Assembly (NCBI RefSeq): GCF_910592395.1
Contig: NC_088308.1
Coordinates: 11,549,001-11,613,000, forward strand
Direction of reading: 5' to 3'
DNA length: 64,000 nucleotides
Source of the DNA: Lineus longissimus
Taxonomy: Eukaryota; Nemertea; Pilidiophora; Heteronemertea; Lineidae
Under the pieces are notes generated by a model. The model worked only from the letters and a program-made list of their open reading frames with translations, was not told the DNA's origin and made no database searches. Below, piece after piece: positions 60,601 through 62,188 of the stretch; position 1 is the first letter of the stretch, and the number at the start of each line of letters is the position of its first letter. The position numbers and the translations under genes are program-made.

Positions 60601-61453
60601 ACGGGGCCGAGACCCGCACCACACCAAAGAGTTAATCTCAAAATCAAACCCATACCCGAAGCACTACCCCATTGAAGAGAATATCTCAAGAATCGAACCC
60701 ATGACCGAAGCACTACACCACCCCATTGAAGAGAATATGTCAAGAATCGAACCCATGACCGAAACACTACTCATTGAGGAGTAACTATTAAGTTTTTTAC
60801 CTATGACCAAGGCACTACACCATCACATTGAGGACTAAATATCCAGGTTAAACCCATGGCTTACGAATTTGTTTGAGGAGTTAATCCCAAGAATCGAATC
60901 CATGACCAAGCATTATAATGGAGGTACGGCTATTCTGTGGCCGCGTTAGCCCAAAGTTTATTTTAGGAAGACAAAATGGCGGGGTCAAAATAATGGTCGC
61001 TCCCTCATTGTGCTCGTTGCTTTCTTTGCGCAAAGTCCAGTTAGCCGCAGTAGATCAGCTGACGAGGATTGGTGGATGCTATTCGAAATGTTCTGTACGT
61101 TTCTCTCTCAATCAGTAGTTATTTGACTTAACCTTTCTTGGAATTAATACGATACCTGGATGACTAATCTTCACAAGGATAAATAAAAAATAATAATTGG
61201 CAAATATGTCGTTGTGGACAGAGGTCATTTTTGCAAACAAAATCATGAGCTAGATTGCCCCCTGTTTGAACCCCATGATTCTCTTTCCGTTTTAGATACA
61301 CCGATTCTTCCTATTCCACCAAAGTTACGAACTATCCATCGCCCTAATCCATTACCATCATCAAACCTGGATGTAGACAGGGAGAGAAAACCGTCCCCCT
61401 CCACTTCATCGTCCTCAACCGCAGCTCCAGAAACCACCAGAGTACCAATATCG
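3697..61453 (+). CDS. NACHT and WD repeat domain protein (NWD1/NWD2-like), spliced, 21 exons in window, both ends incomplete
   Basis: Exons listed separately below join into one open frame of 1,612 codons with GT-AG borders and matching phases. Domain order is a DUF4062/TIR-like N-terminal region, a NACHT NTPase with Walker A GPDGSGKSS and Walker B VFVIDGVEKL, a winged-helix/helical region including GLSEMELLDIL, then 14 WD40 repeats (two propellers) and a Pro/Ser-rich tail. This is the arrangement of the NWD1/NWD2 family of STAND NTPases, and the length is close to that family's roughly 1,550-1,750 residues. From the family I infer an ATP-dependent signalling switch or scaffold, probably cytosolic, with the propellers as ligand or partner sensor; the ligand is unknown. 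The first coding exon(s) lie upstream of the window and no terminal exon was recognised after 61453. Assignment to the family is firm; NWD1 versus NWD2 orthology is not resolved. Confidence 0.88.
3900..4759. other. Intron 1, left part
   Basis: No gene is seen. Two octamer-like motifs (ATTTGCAT near 4469, ATGCAAAT near 4552) flank a GCCATATTGG stretch. They could be regulatory or chance. Confidence 0.4.
4760..5348. repeat. Nested fold-back palindromes
   Basis: The segment 4760-4866 is inverted at 5121-5227 (107 bp, about two mismatches). The 56 bp at 5067-5122 are perfectly inverted at 5207-5262, with an 84-bp loop. The 88 bp at 5142-5229 are repeated directly at 5261-5348. Flanks on both sides share CAATGAAGCTTGG. 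The set looks like a fold-back element with a secondary local duplication. Confidence 0.88.
5349..6330. other. Intron 1, AT-rich, no gene seen
   Basis: No exon or recognisable transposon domain. Several phenylalanine/leucine-rich frames here reflect base composition only. Confidence 0.5.
6331..6720. repeat. Minisatellite, ~30-bp units
   Basis: Imperfect tandem units around ATACACTGGGACCAGCATATG, with variants such as ACCAGAAAATGCTATGATATG. Roughly a dozen copies are visible, with higher-order doublets near 6440-6560. Confidence 0.85.
6872..8482 (+). repeat. R1 repeat copy B, interrupted by a pogo-like element
   Basis: Head TTTTTGGCTCACTGTAGGGG at 6872, three degenerate core units, and a tail with ATGGTGAGCACAATGGCCCC near 8450. 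The element is split at 7751-8403 by a terminal-inverted-repeat insertion. After removing the insertion the tail continues as in other copies. Confidence 0.8.
7751..8403. mobile_element. Tc1/pogo-like TIR element inside R1 copy B
   Basis: The left end CAGTAGAACCTC and right end GAGGTTGTACTG are inverted repeats flanked by TA on both sides (7749-7750, 8404-8405), as expected for a TA-targeting element. The repeated phrase GGACACCTCT recurs near both ends. No transposase frame is visible, so it is non-autonomous. A related copy starts at 26760. Confidence 0.8.
8797..10140. repeat. Related tandem-unit repeats F2 and F3
   Basis: F2 starts near 8797 with CGCCCGTCGCAAGACGG and has R1-like modules: CCACTAGGGGGC at 8958-8969 and CAAGGTCACAGAGGTCAAAG near 9100, with a second degenerate unit to about 9440. 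From about 9450, F3 has roughly four units of about 150 bp with ATGGCTGCCAGGCGGCCATC and CCTCGACTGTAACTG. These may be one mosaic element. Confidence 0.7.
10551..10750. repeat. Minisatellite, four ~58-bp units
   Basis: Units share CAATCAACTTTAAACTGAGC and AGTCCTTGGTTGTGACACC with variants. Four copies end about 140 bp before the exon 2 acceptor. Confidence 0.85.
10893..10992 (+). CDS. NWD-like gene, exon 2
   Basis: Acceptor TTCTTTTTCAG, donor G|GTAATA. It enters in phase 0 and reads CLIGNKYGLSPLPAQ, continuing the strand that ends exon 1 as FFL-CLIGNKYG, the characteristic GxKYG strand of the DUF4062-like domain. It leaves in phase 1. The intron before it is about 7 kb and filled with repeats. 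Confidence 0.85.
10993..12064. other. Intron 2 start, no gene seen
   Basis: Unique-looking AT-rich sequence without recognised repeats, up to the head of R1 copy C. Confidence 0.5.
12346..12350. repeat. Target site duplication ACCCC, left
   Basis: ACCCC precedes the 5' LTR and recurs at 18701-18705 after the 3' LTR. Removing one copy and the element restores an R1 core reading GGTTACCCCTAGCAAGG. Confidence 0.9.
12351..12815 (+). repeat. BEL/Pao 5' LTR
   Basis: 465 bp, starting TGTTTTGCTGATAATG and ending GAGTCTTCA. An AATAAA signal lies at about 12783-12788 and a TATA-like TATACATATAG near 12529. Confidence 0.93.
13010..18185 (+). pseudogene. BEL/Pao gag-pol, disrupted by one frameshift and two stops
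   Basis: Translation probably starts at ATG 13010 (MGDVEATRKARSV). A frameshift between about 13194 and 13225 separates this N-terminal gag part from the long frame running from 13299. That frame has zinc-knuckle pairs (CWVCNKD near 14086, CYFCLN near 14190), a protease motif reading DSES at 14427, the RT box YMDD at 15663-15674, and RNase H with FCDASLSGFGS. A TGA at 16401-16403 interrupts RNase H. The frame resumes with the integrase zinc-binding region and DDE core (AVDLFGPF, LSDRGPQ, GCAESLIR). A second TGA lies at 17826-17828, and the C-terminal domain ends at 18185. All three breaks are single events in otherwise intact sequence. Confidence 0.93.
18214..18227 (+). promoter_or_regulatory. 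Candidate polypurine tract of the BEL/Pao element
   Basis: Purine-rich CGAGGTGGGAGAG abuts the 3' LTR start, the expected place for the plus-strand primer. Confidence 0.6.
18228..18700 (+). repeat. BEL/Pao 3' LTR
   Basis: 473 bp. Identical to the 5' LTR by eye except for a T/C change near the start, a G/A change about 70 bp in, and a tandem 8-bp duplication (ATCCGAGT) near the end. Confidence 0.93.
18701..18705. repeat. Target site duplication ACCCC, right
   Basis: Matches 12346-12350 and is followed by TAGCAAGG, the expected continuation of the interrupted R1 core. Confidence 0.9.
20044..20769. mobile_element. 726-bp retroposon-like insert with 14-bp flanking duplications
   Basis: The flanks TACTTTCCAGGTGT (20030-20043) and TACTTTTCAGGTGT (20770-20783) differ by one base and look like a target duplication. 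The left end begins with a TATTATTATT tract, which read on the minus strand is an AAT-type 3' tail. The insert is more GC-rich than its surroundings and carries two perfect CRE motifs TGACGTCA (20194-20201, 20219-20226) and GCATGGCGGC. No open frame of note. It may be a retroposed promoter/first-exon fragment or an unknown SINE/LINE piece on the minus strand. Confidence 0.65.
21137..21330. mobile_element. Small TIR element (MITE)
   Basis: The left end reads ATGTGACCTGTTCCAGCAAA and the right end is its imperfect reverse complement (TTTGCTAGAAAGGGTCACAT). The inverted ends continue through ACCAGTCACATGTCGC and GCGACATGCGACTGGT. Length about 194 bp, likely TA-flanked, inside R1 copy C. Confidence 0.85.
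21392..22140. other. Intron 2, no gene seen
   Basis: No exon or recognised repeat. Frames of about 60-77 codons here show no domain character. Confidence 0.45.
22166..22330 (+). repeat. Degenerate R1 core fragment
   Basis: Contains ATTTTTATGGT, TTTTACCTACTTTTCAAGG and GCACATTTCTTAACCAG in the R1 order, diverged and without head or tail. Confidence 0.65.
22776..23596 (+). repeat. R1 repeat copy D
   Basis: Variant head CTAAACCGTAGGGGAGTC, two core units and tail AGTGAGCACAAAGGCCCC. An 89-bp segment (23436-23524) inside this copy also occurs just beyond the tail of copy B (8497-8584). Confidence 0.78.
23875..24015 (+). repeat. F4-type unit fragment
   Basis: Contains CATGGCCGCCAGGCCACCAT, TTCGCATTCCGCCCAATAAC and ATCGATTTTGGGCCTGAC, matching the tandem units at 36.8-37.8 kb. 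One unit only. Confidence 0.7.
24253..24355 (+). CDS. NWD-like gene, exon 3
   Basis: Acceptor TTTCTTTCAG, donor CTCAG|GTGTGT. With the split codon it reads DADLVASWYRKNDASISGVYYLQPIS. The sequence xxWYRxDxxxxxxxYxLQPIS is a clear NWD-family signature. It leaves in phase 2. The preceding intron is about 13 kb and carries R1 copy C with the BEL/Pao element. Confidence 0.87.
24389..24636. mobile_element. piggyBac-like MITE
   Basis: 248 bp with ends CCCTTTAACTGC and GCAGTTTAAGGG (one mismatch as inverted repeats) and TTAA on both sides (24385-24388, 24637-24640). TTAA targets and CCC-starting ends are the hallmark of piggyBac elements. It lies 33 bp after exon 3. Confidence 0.85.
24721..25105 (+). 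mobile_element. Diverged copy of tRNA-derived SINE
   Basis: A B-box-like GGTTTGAATCC lies near 24758. Downstream blocks align with the 54.25-kb SINE: CTTTGAATAAGATACAAA, AAGGTTCACTGTACC, and the terminal hairpin CTTGGAGGAG ... CTCCTCCAAG. No target duplication is evident. Confidence 0.7.
25527..26222 (+). pseudogene. L2/CR1-like LINE 3' end, decayed reverse transcriptase C-terminus
   Basis: Frames read VRDLGVWLDEGMTMQEQI, FVMSRLDSNNGILYGLP, LQRLQNRAARILTGT, then LHWLPVKQRVIFKVLLMCFK and FGDRCFSSCGPRLWNALP, the standard C-terminal sequence of L2/CR1-clade LINEs. In-frame stops lie near 25672 and 25812. The copy is 5'-truncated. Its 3' end is GCGCTCTATAAGACATTG followed by (TTGA)n, typical of the clade. 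Confidence 0.9.
26448..26590 (+). CDS. NWD-like gene, exon 4
   Basis: Acceptor CATTGCAG, donor CATCAG|GTAAGT. The phase 2 entry completes an Arg codon, then reads ESRDIEKHAKDVKEW. The content is charged and helical, as expected for the linker between the N-terminal domain and the NTPase. It leaves in phase 1. Confidence 0.85.
26760..27130. mobile_element. Second pogo-like element copy, right end not found
   Basis: Starts CAGTAGAACCTCCC after TA and shares GGACACCTCTCTACTCCGAA and CCAATTACGGACAGTAGG-type phrases with 7751-8403. Similarity fades after about 27130 and no matching right end is seen. Confidence 0.7.
27692..27766 (+). CDS. NWD-like gene, exon 5
   Basis: A short 75-bp exon with acceptor TCATCTCTAG and donor TTAAAG|GTAAAA. 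It reads GVALEVKTALSASTNG and ends CHCIVRNLK, entering and leaving in phase 1. A Cys/His pair near the end is visible but I see no metal-site pattern. Phases on both sides agree with neighbouring exons. Confidence 0.78.
27767..28714. other. Intron 5, no gene seen
   Basis: No repeats or coding segments recognised. The frame of exon 6 stays open upstream to 28642, but the acceptor at 28714 marks the exon start. Confidence 0.5.
28715..30055 (+). CDS. NWD-like gene, exon 6 (NACHT NTPase domain)
   Basis: The largest exon, 1,341 bp, phase 1 to phase 1, acceptor CCTATTTCAG and donor CTTG|GTAAGT. It contains the P-loop GPDGSGKSS at 29182-29205 and the Walker B strand VFVIDGVEKL near 29449-29475, followed by HVIFSYSSS in the sensor 1 position. 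The second half holds a winged-helix region with the family pattern GLSEMELLDILSCNN. A catalytically competent P-loop and the Walker B acidic residues are both present, so nucleotide binding is expected. Confidence 0.93.
30056..31295. other. Intron 6, no gene seen
   Basis: Unique-looking sequence with a run of 13 C at 31140-31152, about 145 bp before the exon 7 acceptor. Confidence 0.5.
31296..31601 (+). CDS. NWD-like gene, exon 7
   Basis: Acceptor ATGTTTCAG, donor GCTGCAG|GTAAGC, phase 1 to 1. It reads GPLIEEYNRDGKVLLRWRHH and later HRDIANLFLETYLESR, the helical segment after the NACHT domain in NWD proteins (W-x-H ... LAxxF pattern). Its last 26 bp plus the donor are repeated about nine more times in the following intron. 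Confidence 0.9.
31577..32660 (+). repeat. Minisatellite of exon 7 end plus splice donor
   Basis: The sequence CTGTGGTTCCAGCTAATAGC followed by TGCAGGTAAGCTAAT, which spans the real exon 7 donor at 31601/31602, recurs near 31632, 31687, 31742, 32354, 32411, 32465, 32518, 32559 and 32617. Units are about 50 bp with spacers such as ACTCATAGATTCT. At least five copies keep an intact CAG|GTAAG donor. Extending exon 7 into the array meets a stop codon at about 31646. The array is interrupted by a TIR element at 31779-32329. Confidence 0.9.
31779..32329. mobile_element. TIR element inserted in the donor minisatellite
   Basis: The left end CAGTTTGCGAATTGTTAG and right end CTAACATTTCTCAAACTG are near-perfect inverted repeats, continuing through AATTC. 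TAAT flanks both sides (31775-31778, 32330-32333). The interior has direct repeats of GAATTCAGATACCC. About 551 bp, no coding frame. Confidence 0.82.
32661..33609. other. Intron 7, no gene seen
   Basis: AT-rich sequence between the donor minisatellite and R1 copy E, without recognised repeats or exons. Confidence 0.45.
33610..35023 (+). repeat. R1 repeat copy E
   Basis: Head TTTTTGGCTCACCGTAAGGG, (GTC)n at about 33656-33692, four core units starting near 33702, 34000, 34301 and 34602, then a distinctive 3' segment from about 34790 (CAATCACACGATATTGATC onward) and the tail ending GGCCGTTTCAT. The 3' segment is nearly identical to that of copy H. Confidence 0.88.
35609..35842 (+). CDS. NWD-like gene, exon 8
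   Basis: Acceptor TTATTTTCAG, donor AAGAG|GTGAGG, phase 1 to 1, 234 bp. It reads EISAFKEQCFCNFEYLLAKM and continues through LLSDLEVMQ and LASELIGQLRKIRG, a helical repeat-like segment with the LAxxLxGxL pattern that precedes the propellers in this family. Confidence 0.9.
36190..36444 (+). CDS. NWD-like gene, exon 9 (linker and first WD blade)
   Basis: Acceptor TTTGTCTAG, donor TAAAG|GTAATC, phase 1 to 1, 255 bp. It reads CYPDHLNSLVVQSMQWCDSY and LIPLTSWLPCPT, a linker with the family pattern LIPLxxWLxxP, then begins the first WD blade (HVFCTNGSDVSMYHIASKK). Confidence 0.9.
36470..36766. other. Intron 9 start with GAT-rich tract
   Basis: A short (GAT/GAG)n tract at 36468-36501, then unremarkable sequence up to element F4. 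Confidence 0.5.
37837..38157 (+). pseudogene. Endonuclease-domain remnant
   Basis: Reads HTVIGGDFNYNLLKERLQ with the GDFN motif of APE/EEP-type endonucleases, then FQQLIKEPTTLNCT. In another frame from about 37958 it continues as NIYIKSHPDETHAGVCRTYY and SYHNPVYYTF, a decayed version of the DHxY ... YYSxHxPV end of the same domain. The two parts are in different frames, so it is inactive. Such EN domains occur in Helentron proteins and in LINEs; the context favours a Helentron origin. Confidence 0.65.
38563..39047. mobile_element. MITE with TA duplication, inside F4
   Basis: Ends CTGTATTTATGCACATTTTA and TAAAATGCGCATAAATACAG are inverted repeats with one mismatch, flanked by TA at 38561-38562 and 39048-39049. 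The inner repeats of GCGCTTATAA/AGCGCACTGCG extend the palindrome. About 485 bp, non-coding. Confidence 0.85.
39681..39957 (+). other. Short ORF bracketed by a 19-bp perfect inverted repeat with CRE motifs
   Basis: AATGACGTCATGGATGCAG at 39681-39699 is exactly inverted at 39939-39957. Both arms contain TGACGTCA. Between and partly into the right arm runs an open frame (ATG near 39746 to 39949) reading MTDDSSSISSGSSLTSGDES and VPYAFEPRYRGRKR. The acidic-Ser start and the PYxFEP motif resemble the N-terminus of P2RX7_C-type proteins common in invertebrate transposons; this is recalled resemblance only. Confidence 0.5.
40276..40399 (+). CDS. NWD-like gene, exon 10 (WD repeat)
   Basis: Acceptor CACTTCCAG, donor CTTCAG|GTAAGA. 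It enters in phase 1 and leaves in phase 2. It reads ANNGKLRSMLLSYDNRLL and CTGSSDGMVVVWSAATGKEL, a textbook WD40 blade. Confidence 0.9.
41046..41233 (+). CDS. NWD-like gene, exon 11 (WD repeats)
   Basis: Acceptor CTCTAATTGCAG, donor CTACAG|GTGAGT, phase 2 to 1. It reads REHKSSILCLAITHKNHVLI then SGSKDKNFKVM, and starts the next blade with HQGAVTCIIVNSNDTVFATG. The codons for CHQGAVT overlap a strong CTCF-like motif at 41175-41189. Confidence 0.9.
41234..42441. other. Intron 11, no gene seen
   Basis: No repeats or exons recognised until the pyrimidine minisatellite. Confidence 0.5.
42442..42612. repeat. Polypyrimidine minisatellite
   Basis: About ten imperfect 15-17-bp units of the type TGTACCTTTTTTTCC. 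One strand is almost pure pyrimidine over 170 bp. It lies about 140 bp upstream of the exon 12 acceptor. Confidence 0.9.
42752..42880 (+). CDS. NWD-like gene, exon 12 (WD repeat)
   Basis: Acceptor TCTCTGGACAG, donor CGTAG|GTAAGT, phase 1 to 1. It reads SHDCKVRVWCIDELVLMN and ends MALSIDNSFLIVG. A 170-bp pyrimidine-rich minisatellite ends about 140 bp upstream of the acceptor. Confidence 0.88.
43173..43400 (+). repeat. R2 repeat copy 1
   Basis: Begins with a perfect 11-bp stem ATGGTCTCCAC ... GTGGAGACCAT, then ATCTTGATATCACTAGG, CAAACTGCTGAATAGATC and ATGACTTTGAAGCG. A second copy is at 53683-53905. Confidence 0.8.
43398..43660 (+). repeat. F5 repeat head with CCATCC tract
   Basis: Starts with the hairpin AGCTGACAAAGTCAGC, followed by GTCCGTCCTTCCATCC repeats and a core with CCCCAGGGGGCAAAATGCG. 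The layout (hairpin head, short-tandem tract, core) mirrors R1 and F4. Confidence 0.6.
43661..46100. other. Intron 12, left part
   Basis: No exon recognised. ATGGCGGC occurs after CAAGAAA at about 43845. Short frames nearby lack domain character. Confidence 0.4.
46105..46564 (+). promoter_or_regulatory. Promoter-like region before the nested ORF
   Basis: YY1-type motifs occur as GCCACCATCTTG (near 46108), CCAAGATGGTGG (near 46420) and TCAAGATGGCGGC (46533-46545), the last next to an NRF1-like GCGCATGC (near 46521). YY1 sites overlapping a start codon are known from TATA-less animal promoters. Here the ATG at 46538 opens a 9-codon frame (27 bp, eight residues plus stop) ending at 46564. Function is inferred only. 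Confidence 0.4.
46637..47263 (+). CDS. Unrecognised 208-residue protein, intronless, nested in intron 12
   Basis: ATG at 46637 in context AATCAAGATGG; reads MVFWIDNKESRKYELGSKK and ends FCNFYARSTK. A duplicated VQDSxxxDxQADI-like segment lies near residues 50-75. The second half is mixed charge and folded-looking: ERFNIWKKLLLHRYYEML, then a KSKFGKFMVQGKRVEQWM block. An F-M-V-Q-G ... W pattern recurs, from memory, in uncharacterised transposon-associated proteins of marine invertebrates. No poly(A) tail or target duplication is evident and no AATAAA lies close downstream. It may be a nested gene, a retrocopy or a transposon ORF. Confidence 0.6.
   Translation: MVFWIDNKESRKYELGSKKAKKLANLAQEVSPEISVSASAKIHSTNVQDSVQVDVQADIRTVQDSIHNDDDTGIIGGCDTVETKSRRGNGGICAIIHPDSKERFNIWKKLLLHRYYEMLKNEVDIVWKEVSDKSESHVEDKIKVYTLGQADSKEGILFVITVYLTGGKSKFGKFMVQGKRVEQWMSDEYPLLRSVVDKFCNFYARSTK
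47684..47763 (+). CDS. NWD-like gene, exon 13 (WD repeat part)
   Basis: Acceptor TTTATCTCCACAG, donor TCAAAG|GTAGGA, phase 1 to 0, 80 bp. It reads GCEDKTVHLAAFITGTYLHQ, the second half of a WD blade in which the usual VW is VHLAA. Confidence 0.85.
48248..48427 (+). CDS. NWD-like gene, exon 14 (WD repeat)
   Basis: Acceptor TTTCTAATGCAG, donor ACCAAG|GTAATC, phase 0 to 0, 60 codons. It reads VTSIAVARNCFQAAIGCADG then KLHIYNFRSRKL, and starts a further blade ending NDSYVMGSTK. Confidence 0.88.
48428..49285. repeat. Intron 14 with degenerate R1 core
   Basis: From about 48968 to 49175 a weak R1-like order is visible: GCATGTTTCGTACCCACTGG, TTAGGTCAGATAACCTC, and GGGTTTTTGATTTGGCCTAG. No head or tail. 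Nothing else recognised. Confidence 0.55.
49286..49421 (+). CDS. NWD-like gene, exon 15 (WD repeat)
   Basis: Acceptor AATTTTTCAG, donor TTTCAG|GTAAGG, phase 0 to 1. It reads DHVYFWKLNQDQDLKVD and ends HTDVVTCIAVSNDGKTAISG. A 10-residue acidic insert lies between the two blades. Confidence 0.88.
50164..50354 (+). CDS. NWD-like gene, exon 16 (WD repeats)
   Basis: Acceptor TTGTCTTTCAG, donor TTTAAG|GTAGAC, phase 1 to 0. It contains two near-canonical blades, SKDGTVKVWNLE and SGSEDKMVKVW. Confidence 0.92.
50355..51659. other. Intron 16, no gene seen
   Basis: No repeats or transposon domains recognised. Confidence 0.5.
51660..51850 (+). CDS. NWD-like gene, exon 17 (WD repeat)
   Basis: Acceptor TTTAAACTTCAG, donor GACATG|GTAAGT, phase 0 to 2. 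It reads EHLHEISNVCILKDNLCIL then GGVLKLWKADHG. With this start exon 16 joins as NFK-EHLHEISNV, which fits a WD blade. An upstream in-frame acceptor at 51513 would add a segment with no WD character, so I chose 51660. Confidence 0.82.
51851..53143. other. Intron 17, no gene seen
   Basis: No exon or known repeat. A weak frame at 52250-52483 has no domain character. Confidence 0.5.
53144..53306 (+). CDS. NWD-like gene, exon 18 (WD repeats)
   Basis: Acceptor CAATCTTTCAG, donor ACACAG|GTATGA. The first base completes a Cys codon, then the exon reads LNIWTVLDGDQIKSVSHAER and VTGSVDKSLKVWETQTGKL. It leaves in phase 0. Confidence 0.9.
53683..53905 (+). repeat. R2 repeat copy 2
   Basis: ATGGGCTCCATACTACAGTG followed by GAGACCATATTGATATCACT, then GTCCAGCGAAACTGCTGAAT and ATGACTTTGAAGCGTTTTTA, parallel to 43173-43400. 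Confidence 0.78.
54242..54253. repeat. SINE target site duplication, left
   Basis: AGTATAGGCCTA, repeated exactly at 54618-54629. Confidence 0.9.
54254..54617 (+). mobile_element. tRNA-derived SINE, full length
   Basis: 364 bp with a perfect 12-bp target duplication. The head has a Pol III A box (TGGCCTAGTGG near 54265) and B box (GGTTCGATCCC near 54309) with tRNA-like spacing. The body ends with a hairpin CTTGGAGGAG ... CTCCTCCAAG (near 54552-54597). No A-rich tail is present. Confidence 0.93.
54618..54629. repeat. SINE target site duplication, right
   Basis: AGTATAGGCCTA, matching 54242-54253. Confidence 0.9.
55830..56025 (+). CDS. NWD-like gene, exon 19 (WD repeats)
   Basis: Acceptor TTCATCCTCAG, donor TATCTG|GTAAGG, phase 0 to 1. 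It reads VLVEHDAMITTIAVTNCNQ, VSGSADTKILVWNLTTG and HSGTVTALRLTSDGTVLISG. R1 copy F ends only about 65 bp upstream of the acceptor. Confidence 0.92.
56026..56570. other. Intron 19, no gene seen
   Basis: AT-rich intron without recognised repeats. Confidence 0.5.
56571..56912 (+). CDS. NWD-like gene, exon 20 (last WD blade and C-terminal region)
   Basis: Acceptor AATGCATGATAG, donor TGAATG|GTAAGT, phase 1 to 1, 342 bp. It starts SKDGTLRVWGVNQGCL (blade 14), followed by a region with RQSRQETRRLSP and FIDTNRSGALKVRILNG. A GTAAGC at 56790 is a possible alternative donor inside the exon, but the frame stays open to 56912. Confidence 0.88.
57293..57632. mobile_element. Fold-back element with ~95-bp inverted arms
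   Basis: The left arm has GGCTGTGAAGGACTAGGG, GGGTCTATCTT and AACCATGTACTCGA. The right arm has the reverse complements CCTAGTCCTTCACAGC, AAGATAGACCC and TCGAGTACATGGTT in reverse order. Arms are perhaps 80 percent identical by eye. Confidence 0.8.
58107..58534. mobile_element. TIR element (MITE), ~428 bp
   Basis: Left end ATATGTGACCAGCCACGCAA with AAAAGG, right end its exact reverse complement (CCTTTTTGCGTGGCTGG then TCACATAT). Non-coding interior. Probably TA-targeting. Confidence 0.88.
58616..59265 (-). pseudogene. Penelope-like element remnant with GIY-YIG domain
   Basis: On the minus strand from about 59265: VTIPYIHGISEE, then with frame changes FKPHTTL and VHPKDRAKEKKSGLVYKL, DCDSSYAGETSQALKDHFNQ and FSLESTEILSRISRWHKRGI. 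The order matches the end of Penelope-like reverse transcriptases joined to a GIY-YIG endonuclease (here VYKL ... SYAGET). The frame ends near 58717 and a 3' untranslated stretch continues to about 58616. Frameshift and stops in the RT-proximal part make it defective. Confidence 0.82.
59690..60280. repeat. Region with short inverted repeats
   Basis: AATTGCCGTGTCTA at 60085-60098 is inverted at 60215-60228, and related phrases (GACCCGTGTCTTTG, GACACGGGGATTTG) lie at 59710 and 60248. An NRF1-like ACGCATGCGCAA lies near 60022. Class unclear; possibly an old TIR element. Confidence 0.4.
60303..60597 (+). repeat. Tandem duplication, 154-bp unit
   Basis: Two copies starting CACTGGCAGTT at 60303 and 60457, sharing GGTGGCACCAGCATCTAAC-type sequence, with moderate divergence. 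Confidence 0.85.
60620..60915. repeat. Minisatellite, ~57-bp units
   Basis: Five to six imperfect units with AGAATCGAACCCATGACCGA and AGCACTACACCACCCCATTG. The last copies are degenerate. Confidence 0.8.
61036..61155 (+). mobile_element. Penelope-like 3'-end fragment
   Basis: GTAGATCAGCTGACGAGGAT and the following 100 bp match the reverse complement of 58620-58725 closely, i.e. the end of the 58.6-kb element in opposite orientation and without its coding part. Confidence 0.8.
61296..61453 (+). CDS. NWD-like gene, candidate exon 21 (Pro/Ser-rich tail)
   Basis: Acceptor TTCCGTTTTAG, donor ATATCG|GTAAGA. Joined in phase 1 to exon 20 it stays open and reads DTPILPIPPKLRTIHRPN, then a basic patch and a run of Ser/Thr. 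Its character suits a disordered C-terminal tail. Phase compatibility and two good splice sites support it, but there is no domain match. A further exon with the stop codon must follow, or an alternative end lies before it. Confidence 0.6.
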
Positions 61454-62188
61454 GTAAGACACAAAGTTATGTTTTGGATGCGAGTGCTTGTACATGTATA
61501 GTGATCCTGGCCCTGCAAACACAGCAGTGGGACCCAACATGGAAGTGTCCTGACAGTACAAGGTTAACTGTTTCACTGCCAGCACTGACTGTGGTTGAAC
61601 AAGGTCTTGTGTCAATGTGTGCCAAGTTGTTTTGAACGAATGGCTAAATCACATCTCTGGCTTTGTGTAAACTGCTAATTTAGATACAGCTAGTACCAGA
61701 AAGTATCGTGTCATACCGTCGTCGAATCATACCCTGATTGTGTCGCTGTACTATACGAGGTCGGCCCGATGAATCGCAGTCCGAACAGGGAGAGTCACCT
61801 ACATCCCATCGGCTCGTATCGTCATAATTGACGTGTCGTACTTGATATTATTGATATACACTACTGCATCAAGATGGCTATACAGGGTGGTCCAGAAAAA
61901 AACACAGACCAGATACTTCCACCAACAGGGGTTAACACGATTGACATCAGTGGATGGAGAATCTTTCTAAAAGAAGAATGATACCTATAAACGTTCCTGT
62001 GGACCTGTTCAGAGTCCACTATAAACTAGATAAAAGTCGGACTTCAACAACGATAAGTTTATTGAATGAGCGCCATGCCGGAAGTAGTTTCCGAAGCCAC
62101 ATGTAGGTCGAAGCACCTCACAGATGATATTAAAAGGGACCATCTCAAGACTACCACAACACCAAAGTGAGTATCATGACATCTCCCC
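61454..62188. other. After candidate exon 21, no gene seen
   Basis: No terminal exon is recognised. ATACAGGGTGGTCCAG near 61885 looks like a transposon end, but no partner end was found. Confidence 0.45.

Noticed and set aside
61875-61900. Possible transposon terminus ATACAGGGTGGTCCAG
   Set aside because: No matching inverted end or target duplication was found nearby.
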